Shown: positions 18,034 through 27,529, counted from the stretch's first letter. The stretch is DNA of 64,000 nt from Sinomonas notoginsengisoli (GCF_021554725.1 NZ_JAIZDP010000001.1:558001-622000), one strand, 5' to 3'. Notes: generated by a model from the sequence alone, not told the origin. Made by a program: numbers and translations.

Positions 18034-18753
18034 ATGGACAATTCTAGTGGCGTTGGAGTGATCGACAAGGCTGCCCTCGTGCTCGACGCACTCGAGGCGG
18101 GCCCGACCACCCTCGCCCAGCTCGTGGCTGCGACCGGCTTGGCCCGCCCCACCGTCCACCGCCTCGCACTCGCCCTCGTGCATCACCGGCTCGTGGCCCG
18201 GGACATGCAGGGAAGGTTCGTGCTCGGCTCCCGCCTCGTCGAGCTCGCCTCCGCTGCCGGCGAGGACCGCCTCATCGCCGCCGCCGGGCCGATTCTCGTC
18301 CAGCTCCGGGACGCGACCGGGGAGAGCGCGCAGATCTTCCGCCGCCAGGGCGACTCGCGCGTCTGCGTGGCCTCGGCCGAACGTCCCGTGGGACTCCGCG
18401 ACACGATCCCCGTGGGCACCCAGCTGACGATGAAGGCAGGCTCGGCCGCACAGGTCCTCGTGGCCTGGGAGGACCACGACAGGCTGCTCGAGGGGCTGAA
18501 CCAGGCGCGCTTCACCCCCACCGTCCTGGCCGGCGTCCGACGCCGCGGCTGGGCTCAGTCCCTCGGCGAGCGCGAGCCTGGGGTCGCCTCGGTCTCCGCC
18601 CCGGTGCGGGGGCCCTCGGGCCGGGTCATTGCGGCGGTGTCCATCTCCGGACCCATCGAGCGCTTGACCCGCCAGCCGGGCCGCCAGCATGCTGAAGTCG
18701 TGTGCAACGCCGGACGGCTGCTGACCGAGGCCCTGCGAAAGGGCAACGACTGA
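18034..18753 (+). CDS. ndgR: IclR-family regulator NdgR
   Basis: Transcription factor of 239 aa. The N-terminal winged helix-turn-helix (about 12-75; TTLAQLVAATGLARPTVHRL) and C-terminal IclR effector domain are both present. The start MDNSSGVGVIDKAALVLDAL matches the very conserved NdgR N-terminus known from Streptomyces (LtbR in Corynebacterium), regulators of leucine and nitrogen-related amino acid genes. The frame is open far upstream into leuC antisense, but ATG 18034 fits the conserved N-terminus. Divergent placement from leuCD supports the identification. Confidence 0.9.
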   Translation: MDNSSGVGVIDKAALVLDALEAGPTTLAQLVAATGLARPTVHRLALALVHHRLVARDMQGRFVLGSRLVELASAAGEDRLIAAAGPILVQLRDATGESAQIFRRQGDSRVCVASAERPVGLRDTIPVGTQLTMKAGSAAQVLVAWEDHDRLLEGLNQARFTPTVLAGVRRRGWAQSLGEREPGVASVSAPVRGPSGRVIAAVSISGPIERLTRQPGRQHAEVVCNAGRLLTEALRKGND

Positions 18754-18795
18754 GCCGCCGGCCTCGCTGACGGAGCCGACCGGCGGGAGTGACCA

Positions 18796-19338
18796 GTGCC
18801 TGATTATGCGGTGTTCCTGCGCGGCGTGAACGTGGGCGGCATCACCATCAGGATGGCTGACCTGCGCACAGCGCTCGCCGCACTGCCGGTCACGGGAGTC
18901 AAGACCCTGCTCGCCAGCGGCAACGCCGTCCTCAGCACGGACGCGGACAGGGAGGAGCTCAAGGATCTCGTTGAGGACGCCCTCCGCACCGCATTCGGGT
19001 ATGACGCGTGGGTGGTCCTCCTGTCGAAGGACGAGGTCGGCTCGCTCGTCAGTTCATGCCCCTATCCCCCGGATGACCCCGCTGTCCACACCTACATCAC
19101 GCTCACCTCGGACCCGACAGCGCTCGACAGCCTTCTCGACAGCGCGAGGGCCCTTGCGGGTGACCCGCGGGATGGCGACTACACCCGCCTGTCGCCGCGC
19201 GCGCTCGCGTGGCAGTGTCCCCGCGGGGCTACGCTCGACGCTCCCCTGTCCAAGGCGTCGGCCAAGCCTGCCTTCAAGGCAAGCACCACGACTCGCAACC
19301 TCCGCACTCTCCTGAAAGTCCAGGCGGCCTTCGGCTGA
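18796..19338 (+). CDS. DUF1697 family protein
   Basis: Protein of 180 aa that fits the DUF1697 family. The start reads YAVFLRGVNVGG, followed by ADLRTALAALPVTGVKTLLASGNAVL, both conserved, and ends with KASTTRNLRTL-like NLRTLLKV. Function is not known; the fold is soluble and alpha/beta. GTG 18796 is the start. It follows ndgR by 42 bp on the same strand and may be read with it. Confidence 0.85.
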   Translation: MPDYAVFLRGVNVGGITIRMADLRTALAALPVTGVKTLLASGNAVLSTDADREELKDLVEDALRTAFGYDAWVVLLSKDEVGSLVSSCPYPPDDPAVHTYITLTSDPTALDSLLDSARALAGDPRDGDYTRLSPRALAWQCPRGATLDAPLSKASAKPAFKASTTTRNLRTLLKVQAAFG

Positions 19339-19441
19339 GCCTCCCGCGGCTCTCAGCCCCGGGCACGAAAGCTGCAGCCCGGCCGAGGGGCCGCGGTGCT
19401 GGATTGGCATCCGCCTCGCGCACAAGGCTTGGGGACGAGCA

Positions 19442-19473
19442 GAAGGGCCCAGTCCGCATGGACTGGGCCCTTC
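19442..19473 (-). terminator. Strong hairpin after tRNA-Glu
   Basis: Perfect 14-bp stem (19442-19455 with 19460-19473) with a 4-nt loop, 6 bp beyond the 3' end of the tRNA-Glu at 19480-19552. Likely terminates the minus-strand tRNA transcript; it may also serve the DUF1697 gene from the other side. Confidence 0.75.
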
Positions 19474-19479
19474 ATCAGG

Positions 19480-19552
19480 TGACCCCAGCGGGATTCGAAC
19501 CCGCGTTACCGCCGTGAGAGGGCGGCGTACTAGGCCGCTATACGATGGGGCC
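19480..19552 (-). tRNA. tRNA-Glu (CTC), copy 1
   Basis: 73-nt cloverleaf. The 7-bp acceptor stem contains one G-U pair, the anticodon loop CTCTCAC gives anticodon CTC, and the T-arm is GCGGG-TTCGAAT-CCCGC. CCA is not encoded. The sequence is identical to the copy at 19659-19731. Confidence 0.95.
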
Positions 19553-19598
19553 GAGCACTGCGCCGATCGCGCCGACCATTGTCGCCACGGACGCTCCT

Positions 19599-19617
19599 GC
19601 CTTCCGACGGGGAAGGC
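19599..19617 (-). terminator. Small hairpin between the two tRNA-Glu genes
   Basis: 7-bp perfect stem (GCCTTCC/GGAAGGC) with a 5-nt loop, 42 bp after the second tRNA-Glu on the minus strand. No U-run. It could be a processing or termination signal. Confidence 0.35.
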
Positions 19618-19658
19618 GCATGAAGAAAAAGTCCCAGCGTTCGCCGGAACTCTCTCCG

Positions 19659-19731
19659 TGACCCCAGCGGGATTCGAACCCGCGTTACCGCCGTGAGAGG
19701 GCGGCGTACTAGGCCGCTATACGATGGGGCC
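19659..19731 (-). tRNA. tRNA-Glu (CTC), copy 2
   Basis: Same 73-nt sequence as the copy at 19480-19552, anticodon CTC. The two copies start 179 bp apart with unrelated spacers, so this is a tandem tRNA duplication. tRNA-Gln lies 65 bp upstream on the same strand, and gltX follows within 1 kb. Confidence 0.95.
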
Positions 19732-19796
19732 GTGGTACTTTACCGTGCTCTGATCTGAGCATTCCTTCTTCCCTGCCCATGGGCGGGTGTCCGGAG

Positions 19797-19868
19797 CTGG
19801 GATACCAGGACTCGAACCTAGAATGACGGTACCAGAAACCGTAGTGTTGCCAATTACACCATATCCCA
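19797..19868 (-). tRNA. tRNA-Gln (CTG)
   Basis: 72-nt cloverleaf. The acceptor TGGGATA pairs with TATCCCA, anticodon loop TTCTGGT gives CTG, and the T-arm is CTAGG-TTCGAGT-CCTGG. First gene of a Gln-Glu-Glu tRNA cluster read on the minus strand. The 150 bp upstream hold a short palindrome (AGTAATTACT at 19928-19937) but no clear promoter. Confidence 0.95.
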
Positions 19869-20021
19869 AGGTGTCTTCCGGGCTGGGCAGCAGGATCTCT
19901 CCATGCCTCACCGTGCCCCTCAGCACGAGTAATTACTTTACCCGATGCTCTCTGGTGCCACAAATCGACGCAGACGCCCAGGAAGCCCTTCGCGACGCGG
20001 CGCCGAGGAGTCGCAAGACGC

Positions 20022-20753
20022 TCAGGAGAGGCCGAGGAGCACCGGGATTTCTCTGAGGGTTACGACCTGTTCGGGCACCAATCGTGCTGCGTCGGGGGGG
20101 AGGACCGTGGCACGGCGGTTGAGCCAAATACCGCGGATGCCTGCGCTGGCGGCGCCGATCACATCGTGCGCGGGATTGTCCCCCACGTACACCGTCTCCT
20201 CGGCGAGAGTCCCGAGCTGCCGCAGGCCCTCTCGGAAAATGGCCGGGTCCGGCTTGGCCACGCCGACGGCATCGATGCCCACCAGCACGCCAATGCGCGC
20301 CAGGCCTGCATGGTCAAGCTTCGCGCGCTGGTAGTCGTGCACGTTGTTGCTCACCGCGCCGTAGGCGATGCCGGCAGCCTCGAGTGCGTCGAGAAGGGGG
20401 GCCACGTCGTCGAACGCGCGGACGTAGCCCGGTTGCGCCGTCTCGTACGCCTCAAGCCATTGCGCGGCCTGCGCCCCCGACTCGAAGGCAGCACCGAAAT
20501 GCGCGAGGCACCGCTCGGCACGCAGGACGCGCTGCTGGGCGAAAGTGACCTCCCGGGCCATGTAGCGGTCATAGATGTCATCCGACCCGCGCGTGAAGAT
20601 ACGGCAGAACGTGACCCACTCAGCCTCGGAGAGGCCGGGCAGCAGGGCCGCGCTCACCTCGCGCAGCGCGAGGTCCATGGCGCCCTCGAGGTCTACGAGC
20701 GTCTCGTCGATGTCGAGCAGGACGCCCCGCACGCGTGCCGTCCCCACACCCAT
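20022..20753 (-). CDS. HAD-superfamily hydrolase
   Basis: Haloacid dehalogenase-like phosphatase of about 243 aa. Motif I is LLDIDETLVD (nucleophile Asp and acid Asp), motif II is VSNN, motif III is GVAKPDPAIF with the Lys, and motif IV is VYVGDNPAHDVIGA. The cap has a helical insertion typical of subfamily I. The substrate is unknown. The frame is open to 20876, overlapping gltX. ATG 20753 is preferred because the intergenic hairpin at 20761-20794 would otherwise lie inside the gene. No good ribosome site was found, so the start is uncertain. Confidence 0.8.
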   Translation of the reverse strand: MGVGTARVRGVLLDIDETLVDLEGAMDLALREVSAALLPGLSEAEWVTFCRIFTRGSDDIYDRYMAREVTFAQQRVLRAERCLAHFGAAFESGAQAAQWLEAYETAQPGYVRAFDDVAPLLDALEAAGIAYGAVSNNVHDYQRAKLDHAGLARIGVLVGIDAVGVAKPDPAIFREGLRQLGTLAEETVYVGDNPAHDVIGAASAGIRGIWLNRRATVLPPDAARLVPEQVVTLREIPVLLGLS

Positions 20754-20760
20754 GCCGCCG

Positions 20761-20794
20761 CGTACGACGGCGGGTGAGGACTCGCCGTCGTACG
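20761..20794 (-). terminator. ACGACGGCG-type hairpin after gltX
   Basis: Perfect 12-bp inverted repeat (CGTACGACGGCG at 20761-20772 with its complement at 20783-20794). It lies 54 bp after the gltX stop. About 30 of its 34 nt are identical to the hairpin core at 24636-24669 after leuB, so it is also a dispersed repeat. No U-run. Confidence 0.65.
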
Positions 20795-20847
20795 TCGCCT
20801 CGGCCGGAACCACCATAGGGGCCGCCGCCCCCGGCTCCGCCACGGCC

Positions 20848-22371
20848 TCAGCCACGGAAGGCCTTGAGGCGCGCAAGCGAGGACTCCTTGCCCAGGATCA
20901 CCATGGACTCGAAGAGCGGCGGGGAGATGCGGCGGCCGGACACCGCAGTGCGAACGGGGCCGAACGCGAGGCGCGGCTTGATCCCGAGGCCGTCCACGAG
21001 GGCAGCCCGCAGGGCAGTCTGGATCGACTCGGCGGTCCAGTCGACCAACGGCTCGAGCGCAGCCAGGGCGGCGTCAAGCACCTCGGCGAGGTTCTCGGGC
21101 ATGCCCTTGAGCGCATCCGAGGCGACCTCAATGGCCGAGTCCTCGGCGAAGAGGAAACCGAGCATCTCCGGCGCCTCGCCGAGGAGGGCGATGCGCTCCT
21201 GGATGAGCGGGGCCGCCTCCGTGAGGATCTCCTCCTGCCGGGCGGAGAGGGTCTCCCCCACAAGGCCTGCCGAGCGCAGGTACGGCACGAGGCGGTCGCG
21301 GAAGTCGAGCGCCTCCAGCATGCGCACGTGGGTTCCGTTGATCGCCTCGGCCTTCTTCACGTCGAAGCGGGCGGGATTGGGCAGCACATCGGCGATATCG
21401 AATGCTGCGGTTAACTGATCCACGGTGAAGATGTCCTCATCCGCGGAGAGGGACCAGCCCAGCAGCGCGAGGTAGTTCAGGAGGCCCTCGGGGATGAAGC
21501 CGCGGTCACGGTGGTGGAACAGGTTCGACTGGGGGTCGCGCTTGGAGAGCTTCTTGTTGCCCTCCCCCATGACGTACGGGAGGTGGCCGAACAGCGGCAT
21601 GTAGCTCGCGACGCCCACAGCGTGCAGCGCGTAGTAGAGCGCAACCTGGCGAGGGGTCGAGGAGAGCAGGTCCTCGCCGCGGAGCACGTGGGTGATGCCC
21701 ATGAGTGCGTCATCGACCGGATTCACGAGAGTGTACAGCGGCGAGCCATCCGCACGGACCACGACGAAGTCCGGCACCGAGCCGGCCTTGAAGCGGATTT
21801 CCCCGCGGATGAGGTCGTTGAAGACCACATCCTCCTCGGGCATCTTGAACCGCAGTACGGGCTCGCGGCCCTCCGCCCGGAACGCGGCCTTCTGCTCCTC
21901 GTCCAGGTCGCGGTCGGAGTTGTCATACCCGAGTTTGGGGTCGCGGCCGGCCGCCTTATGGCGCGCCTCGATCTCGGCCGGGGTCGAGAAGGACTCGTAC
22001 AGGAAGCCGGCGTCCTTGAGCTTCGCGGCCACGTCCTGGTAGAGGTCCAGACGCCGGGACTGCCGGTACGGCTCGTGCGGCCCGCCCACATCGATACCCT
22101 CGTCCCAGGTGAGGCCGAGCCAGCGCAGGGCCTCGACGATCTGCTCGTAGCTCTCCTCGGTGTCCCGCTGCACATCCGTGTCCTCAATCCGGAAGACGAA
22201 CGTGCCCCCCGTGTGGCGCGCATAGGCCCAGTTGAACAGGGCCGTGCGGACCATGCCGACGTGCGGGGTCCCCGTCGGGGACGGGCAGAAGCGCACGCGC
22301 ACCGGCGTGTCGGCGTTGACGGAGGGGATGGAGGCAGGGTCGAGCAGGTGCTCAGCGGACGAGGAAGTCAT
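20848..22371 (-). CDS. gltX: Glutamyl-tRNA synthetase
   Basis: Class Ic synthetase charging tRNA-Glu; discriminating or non-discriminating form cannot be told by eye. It has 507 aa from ATG 22371. The HIGH-equivalent is SPTGTPHVG, the adjacent FVFRIEDTD is diagnostic, and the KMSKS-equivalent is KLSKRD. The upstream ATG at 22383 overlaps the TAGAAT -10 element (22382-22387), so the downstream ATG is more likely. The tRNA-Glu and tRNA-Gln genes lie just downstream. Confidence 0.96.
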   Translation of the reverse strand: MTSSSAEHLLDPASIPSVNADTPVRVRFCPSPTGTPHVGMVRTALFNWAYARHTGGTFVFRIEDTDVQRDTEESYEQIVEALRWLGLTWDEGIDVGGPHEPYRQSRRLDLYQDVAAKLKDAGFLYESFSTPAEIEARHKAAGRDPKLGYDNSDRDLDEEQKAAFRAEGREPVLRFKMPEEDVVFNDLIRGEIRFKAGSVPDFVVVRADGSPLYTLVNPVDDALMGITHVLRGEDLLSSTPRQVALYYALHAVGVASYMPLFGHLPYVMGEGNKKLSKRDPQSNLFHHRDRGFIPEGLLNYLALLGWSLSADEDIFTVDQLTAAFDIADVLPNPARFDVKKAEAINGTHVRMLEALDFRDRLVPYLRSAGLVGETLSARQEEILTEAAPLIQERIALLGEAPEMLGFLFAEDSAIEVASDALKGMPENLAEVLDAALAALEPLVDWTAESIQTALRAALVDGLGIKPRLAFGPVRTAVSGRRISPPLFESMVILGKESSLARLKAFRG

Positions 22372-22381
22372 AGTGACATCC

Positions 22382-22387
22382 ATTCTA
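22382..22387 (-). promoter_or_regulatory. -10 element of gltX
   Basis: Minus-strand TAGAAT, then 10 nt, then ATG 22371. Expected transcription start leaves only about 3-4 nt of leader, so gltX is nearly leaderless. It also argues against the ATG at 22383, which lies inside this element. Confidence 0.45.
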
Positions 22388-22396
22388 GAGGCGCGA

Positions 22397-22443
22397 ACGA
22401 CGGCCCCTTGTCCGGGGGACGCTCGCCGCCCACCCGCCGTCGT
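22397..22443 (-). terminator. Possible ACGACGGC hairpin after the FAH gene
   Basis: ACGACGGC at 22397-22404 and its complement at 22436-22443, 8 bp with a long (31-nt) loop. Weak as a terminator, but it shares the core of the stronger hairpins nearby. Confidence 0.3.
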
Positions 22444-22503
22444 GTGCGCCGTCCTGCACGGCTCGGCCCGGCTCTTCGCTCCGGCCTTCTCGCCCGCTGG
22501 CAG

Positions 22504-23292
22504 CTAGCGGCGCACGACCGGGTTCGCGAGCGTTCCGAGGCACTCGATCTCGACCTCGACGCGATCGCCCTCCTTCACGAGGCCGACGCCGGCCGGGGTG
22601 CCGGTCATGATGACGTCGCCGGGCAGGAGAGTGAACGCTGAGGACGCCGCCGCGACGAGCTCGTTGACACCGAAGACCATGTCCGCCGTGGTGCCGTCCT
22701 GCTTGACCACGCCGTTGAGCTTCGTGGTGAGGCGGAGGTCCTCGACATCGAGCTCGGTCTCGATCCACGGGCCGAGCGGCTTGGACGTGTCGAACGACTT
22801 CGCGCGGGCCCACTGGAGATCGGCGCGCTGCTTGTCCCGCGCGGTGAGGTCATTGCCCACCGTGTAGCCGAAGATCACGTCCGGCACCCTCTCGGCCGGG
22901 ACGTCCTTGCAGATGCGCCCGATCACGATGCAGAGCTCTCCCTCGTAGGAGACCTCCTCGGTCCACTCGGGAAGCACCACGGGATCGCCCGGGCCGACCA
23001 CTGCGGTGTTGGCCACGAGGAACATGGACGGCTCGGTGGGCAGGTCATTGCCCATTTCCTTCGCGTGATCCGAGTAATTGCGGCCGATCCCCACGATCTT
23101 GCTGCGCGGGATGATTGGCGCGAGGAGGCGGACGTCGTCGAGCGAGTGGGTCTCGCCTGTCGGCTCGACCCCGTTGAAGAAGGGGTCGCCCTTGATGGCG
23201 GCGACCGTCTCACGGCCGGGCTCCCCCTGGACCACTCCGTAGAAGGGCGCCGAATCCTCGGAGGAAATGTTGACACAACGGGCAATGCGCAT
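22504..23292 (-). CDS. Fumarylacetoacetate hydrolase family protein
   Basis: FAH-superfamily hydrolase/isomerase of 262 aa. The metal site residues are visible: Glu117 and Glu119 in VSYEGEL and Asp148 in VGNDLTARDKQ. IVGIGRNYSDHAKEMG precedes it, and the C-terminal TGTPAGVGLVKEGD is conserved. Relatives act on 2-hydroxyhepta-2,4-diene-dioates, acylpyruvates or oxaloacetate, so the substrate is open. In many actinobacteria this gene sits directly upstream of gltX, as here. The ATG lies 6 nt after TAGGGT, so the mRNA is probably leaderless. Confidence 0.88.
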   Translation of the reverse strand: MRIARCVNISSEDSAPFYGVVQGEPGRETVAAIKGDPFFNGVEPTGETHSLDDVRLLAPIIPRSKIVGIGRNYSDHAKEMGNDLPTEPSMFLVANTAVVGPGDPVVLPEWTEEVSYEGELCIVIGRICKDVPAERVPDVIFGYTVGNDLTARDKQRADLQWARAKSFDTSKPLGPWIETELDVEDLRLTTKLNGVVKQDGTTADMVFGVNELVAAASSAFTLLPGDVIMTGTPAGVGLVKEGDRVEVEIECLGTLANPVVRR

Positions 23293-23298
23293 GGGTTC

Positions 23299-23304
23299 AC
23301 CCTA
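23299..23304 (-). promoter_or_regulatory. -10 element giving leaderless FAH gene
   Basis: Minus-strand TAGGGT, 6 nt, then ATG 23292. Same TAnnnT-N6-start layout as the other leaderless candidates. Confidence 0.5.
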
Positions 23305-23363
23305 CCGCGGGAGAGGTCGCACGGCGCCTGCCCTCTGCGGGGCTCGTAGTCAGCTCCGACGGG

Positions 23364-23402
23364 CGACGGCGCGTCCCCACCTCAGCCGGGGACGCGCCGT
23401 CG
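23364..23402 (-). terminator. Strong hairpin after ilvE
   Basis: Perfect 15-bp stem (23364-23378 with 23388-23402) with a 9-nt loop, beginning CGACGGCG. It lies 20 bp past the ilvE stop and before the FAH promoter. No U-run. Confidence 0.75.
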
Positions 23403-23422
23403 TGCGCTGCCTGGTTCTGCTG

Positions 23423-24535
23423 CTACGCGAGCTGCGTGAGCCACCCGTGCAGGTCCTCGACTGTGCCAGTCTGGATCCCCAGGAGCTGCTCGCGGATGCT
23501 CATCGCCACCGAGTCCTCCGGCAGGGGCGGGGTCACGAGCGAGCCTTCCTTGGTCTTGAGCTCGCCGATCGGCGTGATCACAGCCGCGGTGCCGCACGCG
23601 AAGACCTCGGCGAGCGTGCCGTCGGCAGTCGCCTTGCGCCACTCGTCGATCGTGATCTTGCGCTCCTGGACGGTCAGACCGCGGTCGGAGGCGAGCTGGA
23701 GGACCGAGTCACGGGTGACGCCGTGGAGGATGTTGCCATTGAGAGCCGGCGTGACAAGCGTGCCGTCCGTGAAGACGAAGAACACATTCATGCCGCCGAG
23801 CTCGTCCACCGCGTTGTCGTTGGTCGGATCGAGGAACAGGACCTGCTTGCAGCCGTTCTCCTCGGCCTCGATCTGCGCTGCGAGCGACGCCGCGTAGTTG
23901 CCGCCGCACTTCGCCTCGCCCGTGCCGCCGTGCCCGGCACGCGCGTAGTTCTCCGACAGCCAGATGGAGACGGGCTTGAGCTCTCCGCCGAAGTAGTTGC
24001 CCGCTGGGGATGCAATGACGCGGTAGGAGACCTCGCGGGCCGGGCGCACGCCGAGGAACGCCTCAGTGGCGATCATGAACGGTCGCAGGTACAGGGACTC
24101 GCCTTCCTCGGCCGGCACCCAGTCCTTGTCCACGGAGACGAGTTGGCGCAGCGACTCGACGAACGCCTCGGCGGGCAGCTCCGGCAGCGCGAGGCGCTTG
24201 GCCGACTTGTTGAACCGGCGGGCGTTGGCCTCCGGGCGGAACGTCCACACACTGCCGTCCGCATGGCGGTACGCCTTGAGCCCCTCGAAGATCTCCTGGC
24301 CGTAGTGCAGGACGGCCGCGGCCGGGTCCATCGGGATCGGCCCGTACGGCTCGATCCGCGCGTTGGACCAGCCGCCGTTGCCCTCGGCATCGACGGTGAA
24401 GTCGATGACGGCGGTGTGGTCGGTGAAGTAGTGGCCGAAACCCGGGTTCGCCAGGACGGCCGCACGCTCCTCGGCGGTCTTCGGGTTCTCCGAGAGCCGC
24501 CGTGTGAATTCAACGCCGAGGGCGTTCTGGGTCAT
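23423..24535 (-). CDS. ilvE: Branched-chain amino acid aminotransferase
   Basis: Fold-type IV PLP enzyme for the last step of Val, Ile and Leu synthesis. It has 370 aa, the length of the longer BCAT II group. Signatures include EIFEGLKAYRHADG, the LYLRPF and GEAKCGGNYAASL segment with the PLP lysine, and EVFACGTAAVITPIG near the C-terminus. A GGAGGAATC ribosome site precedes ATG 24535. It stands between leuB and the FAH gene, each with its own hairpin. Confidence 0.96.
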   Translation of the reverse strand: MTQNALGVEFTRRLSENPKTAEERAAVLANPGFGHYFTDHTAVIDFTVDAEGNGGWSNARIEPYGPIPMDPAAAVLHYGQEIFEGLKAYRHADGSVWTFRPEANARRFNKSAKRLALPELPAEAFVESLRQLVSVDKDWVPAEEGESLYLRPFMIATEAFLGVRPAREVSYRVIASPAGNYFGGELKPVSIWLSENYARAGHGGTGEAKCGGNYAASLAAQIEAEENGCKQVLFLDPTNDNAVDELGGMNVFFVFTDGTLVTPALNGNILHGVTRDSVLQLASDRGLTVQERKITIDEWRKATADGTLAEVFACGTAAVITPIGELKTKEGSLVTPPLPEDSVAMSIREQLLGIQTGTVEDLHGWLTQLA

Positions 24536-24631
24536 GATTCCTCCACATCATTCGGGCGCACGGCGCCTCTGCCGCAGGGCCCGGAGCCTGTCAGTGCAAC
24601 CAGCTTACGCCTCGGGGTTGGGCCGGAAACG

Positions 24632-24673
24632 GGAGCGTACGACGGCGGGTGCGCGCCCGCCGTCGTACGCTCC
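24632..24673 (-). terminator. Very strong hairpin after leuB
   Basis: Perfect 18-bp stem (24632-24649 with 24656-24673) and a 6-nt loop, 16 bp after the leuB stop. Its core CGTACGACGGCGGGTG is shared with the hairpin after gltX. Confidence 0.8.
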
Positions 24674-24688
24674 TGCCTGTTCGGCGCG

Positions 24689-25741
24689 CTACAGGCGGGA
24701 CGCGACCGAATCGCCGACGGCCGCAGTAGTGCGGGCCCCGCCGGCGGCACGCGATTCAACGTCCGCCGAGACCGCGCTCTGGACGCGCGCGGCAGCCTCG
24801 GGCTGGCCGATGTGGTCCAGCAGGAGGGCGGCAGAGAGGATTGCGGCGGTCGGGTCGGCCTTCTGCTGGCCGGCGATGTCGGGGGCCGAGCCGTGGACGG
24901 GCTCGAACATGGAGGGCGCCGTGCCGTCGAGGTTGATATTGCCGCTCGCCGCGAGCCCGATGCCGCCCGTGACCGCGCCGGCGAGATCGGTGAGGATGTC
25001 GCCGAACAGGTTGTCCGTGACGATGACGTCGAACCGGGACGGGTCTGTAACGAGGAAGATCATCGCGGCATCGACGTGCAGGTAGTCGTGCTCCACGTCG
25101 GGGAAGTCGGCGGCGACGGCCTCGACTGTGCGACGCCACAGGTGGCCAGCGTGGACGAGCACGTTGTGCTTGTGGACCAGCGTGACCTTGTTGCGGCGGG
25201 TGGTGGCCCGGCGAAACGCCTCGCGGACCACGCGCTCCACGCCGTACGTGGTGTTGACCGAGACCTCGGTGGCGATCTCGTGCGGCGTGCCGACACGCAG
25301 CGCGCCGCCGTTGCCCGTGTAGGGGCCCTCCGTGCCTTCGCGGACCACGACGAAGTCGATCTCGCCCGGGTCCGCGAGCGGGCTCGGCACGCCCGCGTAC
25401 AGGCGGGACGGGCGGAGGTTCACGCAGTGGTCGAGGCTGAAGCGCAGCTTGAGCAGGATGTCCCGCTCGAGGATCCCTGACGGGATGCGCGCGTCACCGG
25501 GGGCTGCGCCCACCGCGCCGAACAGGATCGCGTCGCGGCCTCGGATGTCCGCGAGGGTCTCCTCGGAGAGCGTCTCGCCGGTGGCGAGCCAGTGCTCCGC
25601 CCCGAGGCTGTAGTGCGTCTCCTTGACCTCTAGCCCCGTTCCCTCGAGCGCCCTGTGGAGGACCTTGAGAGCTTCGGCCGTCACTTCAGGCCCAATGCCG
25701 TCTCCGGGGATCACTGCGAGGTCGAGTTGAGTCTGCGTCAT
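24689..25741 (-). CDS. leuB: 3-isopropylmalate dehydrogenase
   Basis: NAD-dependent oxidative decarboxylase in leucine synthesis. It has 350 aa. The N-terminal [12 protein letters not shown], the substrate-binding [13 protein letters not shown] and [14 protein letters not shown], the catalytic Lys in [12 protein letters not shown], and [19 protein letters not shown] are all present. GTEGPY lacks the longer loop of isocitrate dehydrogenase, which fits IPMDH. ATG 25741 follows TAGCCT by 6 nt (leaderless). Confidence 0.96.
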   Translation of the reverse strand: MTQTQLDLAVIPGDGIGPEVTAEALKVLHRALEGTGLEVKETHYSLGAEHWLATGETLSEETLADIRGRDAILFGAVGAAPGDARIPSGILERDILLKLRFSLDHCVNLRPSRLYAGVPSPLADPGEIDFVVVREGTEGPYTGNGGALRVGTPHEIATEVSVNTTYGVERVVREAFRRATTRRNKVTLVHKHNVLVHAGHLWRRTVEAVAADFPDVEHDYLHVDAAMIFLVTDPSRFDVIVTDNLFGDILTDLAGAVTGGIGLAASGNINLDGTAPSMFEPVHGSAPDIAGQQKADPTAAILSAALLLDHIGQPEAAARVQSAVSADVESRAAGGARTTAAVGDSVASRL

Positions 25742-25747
25742 GGATTC

Positions 25748-25753
25748 AGGCTA
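25748..25753 (-). promoter_or_regulatory. -10 element giving leaderless leuB
   Basis: Minus-strand TAGCCT, 6 nt, then ATG 25741. The other 200 bp up to the metG stop hold no recognised gene; an ACCCCC/GGGGGT pair at 25930-25964 may help end metG transcription. Confidence 0.5.
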
Positions 25754-25963
25754 GCGCGGAGATCCACATGCTGGTCACATCAGTCTCACCATCCGGACGG
25801 AGCGATGGCCGAAGTCATCTCTAGGGGCGCCGAAATCGCGCCCAGAGGCAGCCCACCCAACGTCGGAGCACCCAACTTGTCCACATGGAGCGCCAGGGAG
25901 CAGCCGATACCAGCCCGAGAAGGCACGCTACCCCCATGGACCTCAATGTGACCTCGGCGGGGG

Positions 25964-27523
25964 TCAGGTTTCCTTCGGTTCCTCGTACTTGGGGAAGACC
26001 GGGACGGGCGCCGGGAGCTGCGTGCCGGGCGCGATCGGCACCGTGAGCGCGGCGAACTGGCGGGTGTCGCCCTCAGGCTGCCCGAGCACCTCGAGGAGCT
26101 TCGCCGCGGAACCCGGCATCACAGGCTGCACGAGCAGCGCGACCTTCCGGACCACCTCGAGTGTCACATACAGGACAGTCGCCATGCGGGCCGGGTCAGT
26201 CTTGCGCAGCACCCATGGCGCCTGGTCAGCGAAGTACGCGTTTGTGTCCCCCAGCACCGCCCAGATCGCCTCCAGCGCGCGGGAGAACTCCTGCTTGTCA
26301 AACGAGGCCCGCACCGACGCGAGCAGCGATCGGGCGGCGTCGAGGATCTCGCGGTCAGCTTCGGTGAACTCGCCGGGCTCCGGCACGACCCCGTCCAGGT
26401 TCTTGGCGACCATCGAGAGAGACCGCTGGGCCAAGTTGCCGAGGTTGTTGGCAAGGTCGGCGTTCATGCGGCCCACGATCGCCTCGTGGCTGTAGCTGCC
26501 GTCAGCGCCGTACGGCACCTCGCGCAGAAGGAAGTAGCGGACCGAGTCGAGGCCATACTGGGCGATCATGTCCGCGGGCGCCACGACGTTGCCCAAGGAC
26601 TTGGACATCTTGACGCCGTTGTTCTGCAGGAACCCGTGGATCATCACCCGCCGGGGAAGCTCGAGCCCCGCGCTCATGAGGAACGCGGGCCAGTAGATCG
26701 CGTGGAAGCGGGAGATGTCCTTGCCGATGATGTGCACATCCGCGGGCCAGTACTTCGTGAACTGCTCCGACGACGTCTCCGGATACCCGACGCCGGTGAG
26801 GTAGTTGGTCAGGGCATCCACCCACACGTACATGACGTGGCCGGGCGCGTCCGGGACGGGCACACCCCAGTCGAACGAGGTACGTGAGATCGAGAGGTCC
26901 TCAAGGCCGTGCTTGACGAACGAGATGACCTCATTGAACCGGTACTGCGGCGCACCGAACTCGGGGTGCGACTCGTAATACGCGAGAAGCTTGTCCTGAT
27001 AGGCGGACAGGCGGAAGAAGTAGCTCTCCTCGGCCGTCCAGGTGAGCTCGGTGTCGGTCTCCTTCGAGTACCGCACGCCGTCTCGCTCCACCGTCTCGTC
27101 CTCCGGGTAGAAGGCCTCGTCTCGCACGGAGTACCAGCCCTCGTACTTGCCGAGGTAGATGTCCCCGTTGGCCTCCATACGCTTCCAGATGTGCTGGGCG
27201 GCCGCGTAGTGGTCCGGATCAGTGGTTCGGATGAGCCGGTCGTAGCTCGTGCCGAGGAGCTCATGGACGTCCCGGTAGACCGCGGCCTGGCGGTCCACGA
27301 ACTCCTTGGGGGTAATCCCCTCCTTTTCGGCGGCCTGGGCGATCTTGAGCCCATGCTCGTCGGTGCCGGTGAGGAAGAAGACGTCGGATCCGTCGAGCCG
27401 CTTGAAGCGGGCCATCGCATCGGCGGAGATGTACTCGTAGGCGTGGCCGATGTGGGGGGCGCCATTGGGGTACGTGATGGCTGTGGTGAGGTAGAAGGGA
27501 GCCTTCTCAGATGCGGACGTCAC
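25964..27523 (-). CDS. metG: Methionyl-tRNA synthetase
   Basis: Class Ia synthetase. It has 519 aa, the short form without the C-terminal EMAP-like domain. The HIGH motif is PHIGHAYEY, and the KMSKS motif is [10 protein letters not shown]. No zinc-binding Cys pair is seen in the connective domain (none in the FLTGTDEHG to TWTAEE stretch), typical of the zinc-less class. GTG 27523 is 6 nt after TAATTT, which implies a leaderless mRNA. Confidence 0.96.
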   Translation of the reverse strand: MTSASEKAPFYLTTAITYPNGAPHIGHAYEYISADAMARFKRLDGSDVFFLTGTDEHGLKIAQAAEKEGITPKEFVDRQAAVYRDVHELLGTSYDRLIRTTDPDHYAAAQHIWKRMEANGDIYLGKYEGWYSVRDEAFYPEDETVERDGVRYSKETDTELTWTAEESYFFRLSAYQDKLLAYYESHPEFGAPQYRFNEVISFVKHGLEDLSISRTSFDWGVPVPDAPGHVMYVWVDALTNYLTGVGYPETSSEQFTKYWPADVHIIGKDISRFHAIYWPAFLMSAGLELPRRVMIHGFLQNNGVKMSKSLGNVVAPADMIAQYGLDSVRYFLLREVPYGADGSYSHEAIVGRMNADLANNLGNLAQRSLSMVAKNLDGVVPEPGEFTEADREILDAARSLLASVRASFDKQEFSRALEAIWAVLGDTNAYFADQAPWVLRKTDPARMATVLYVTLEVVRKVALLVQPVMPGSAAKLLEVLGQPEGDTRQFAALTVPIAPGTQLPAPVPVFPKYEEPKET

Positions 27524-27529
27524 CCTACG

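Noticed and set aside
17503-18753. 416-aa reading that extends ndgR upstream
   Set aside because: The extension is antisense to leuC. The conserved NdgR N-terminus begins at ATG 18034.
23267-25480. 737-aa plus-strand open frame opposite ilvE and leuB
   Set aside because: Antisense shadow of two well-recognised genes; it also reads through two strong intergenic hairpins.
25930-25964. Terminator after metG
   Set aside because: Only a 6-bp pair with a long loop was found, too weak to list as its own feature.
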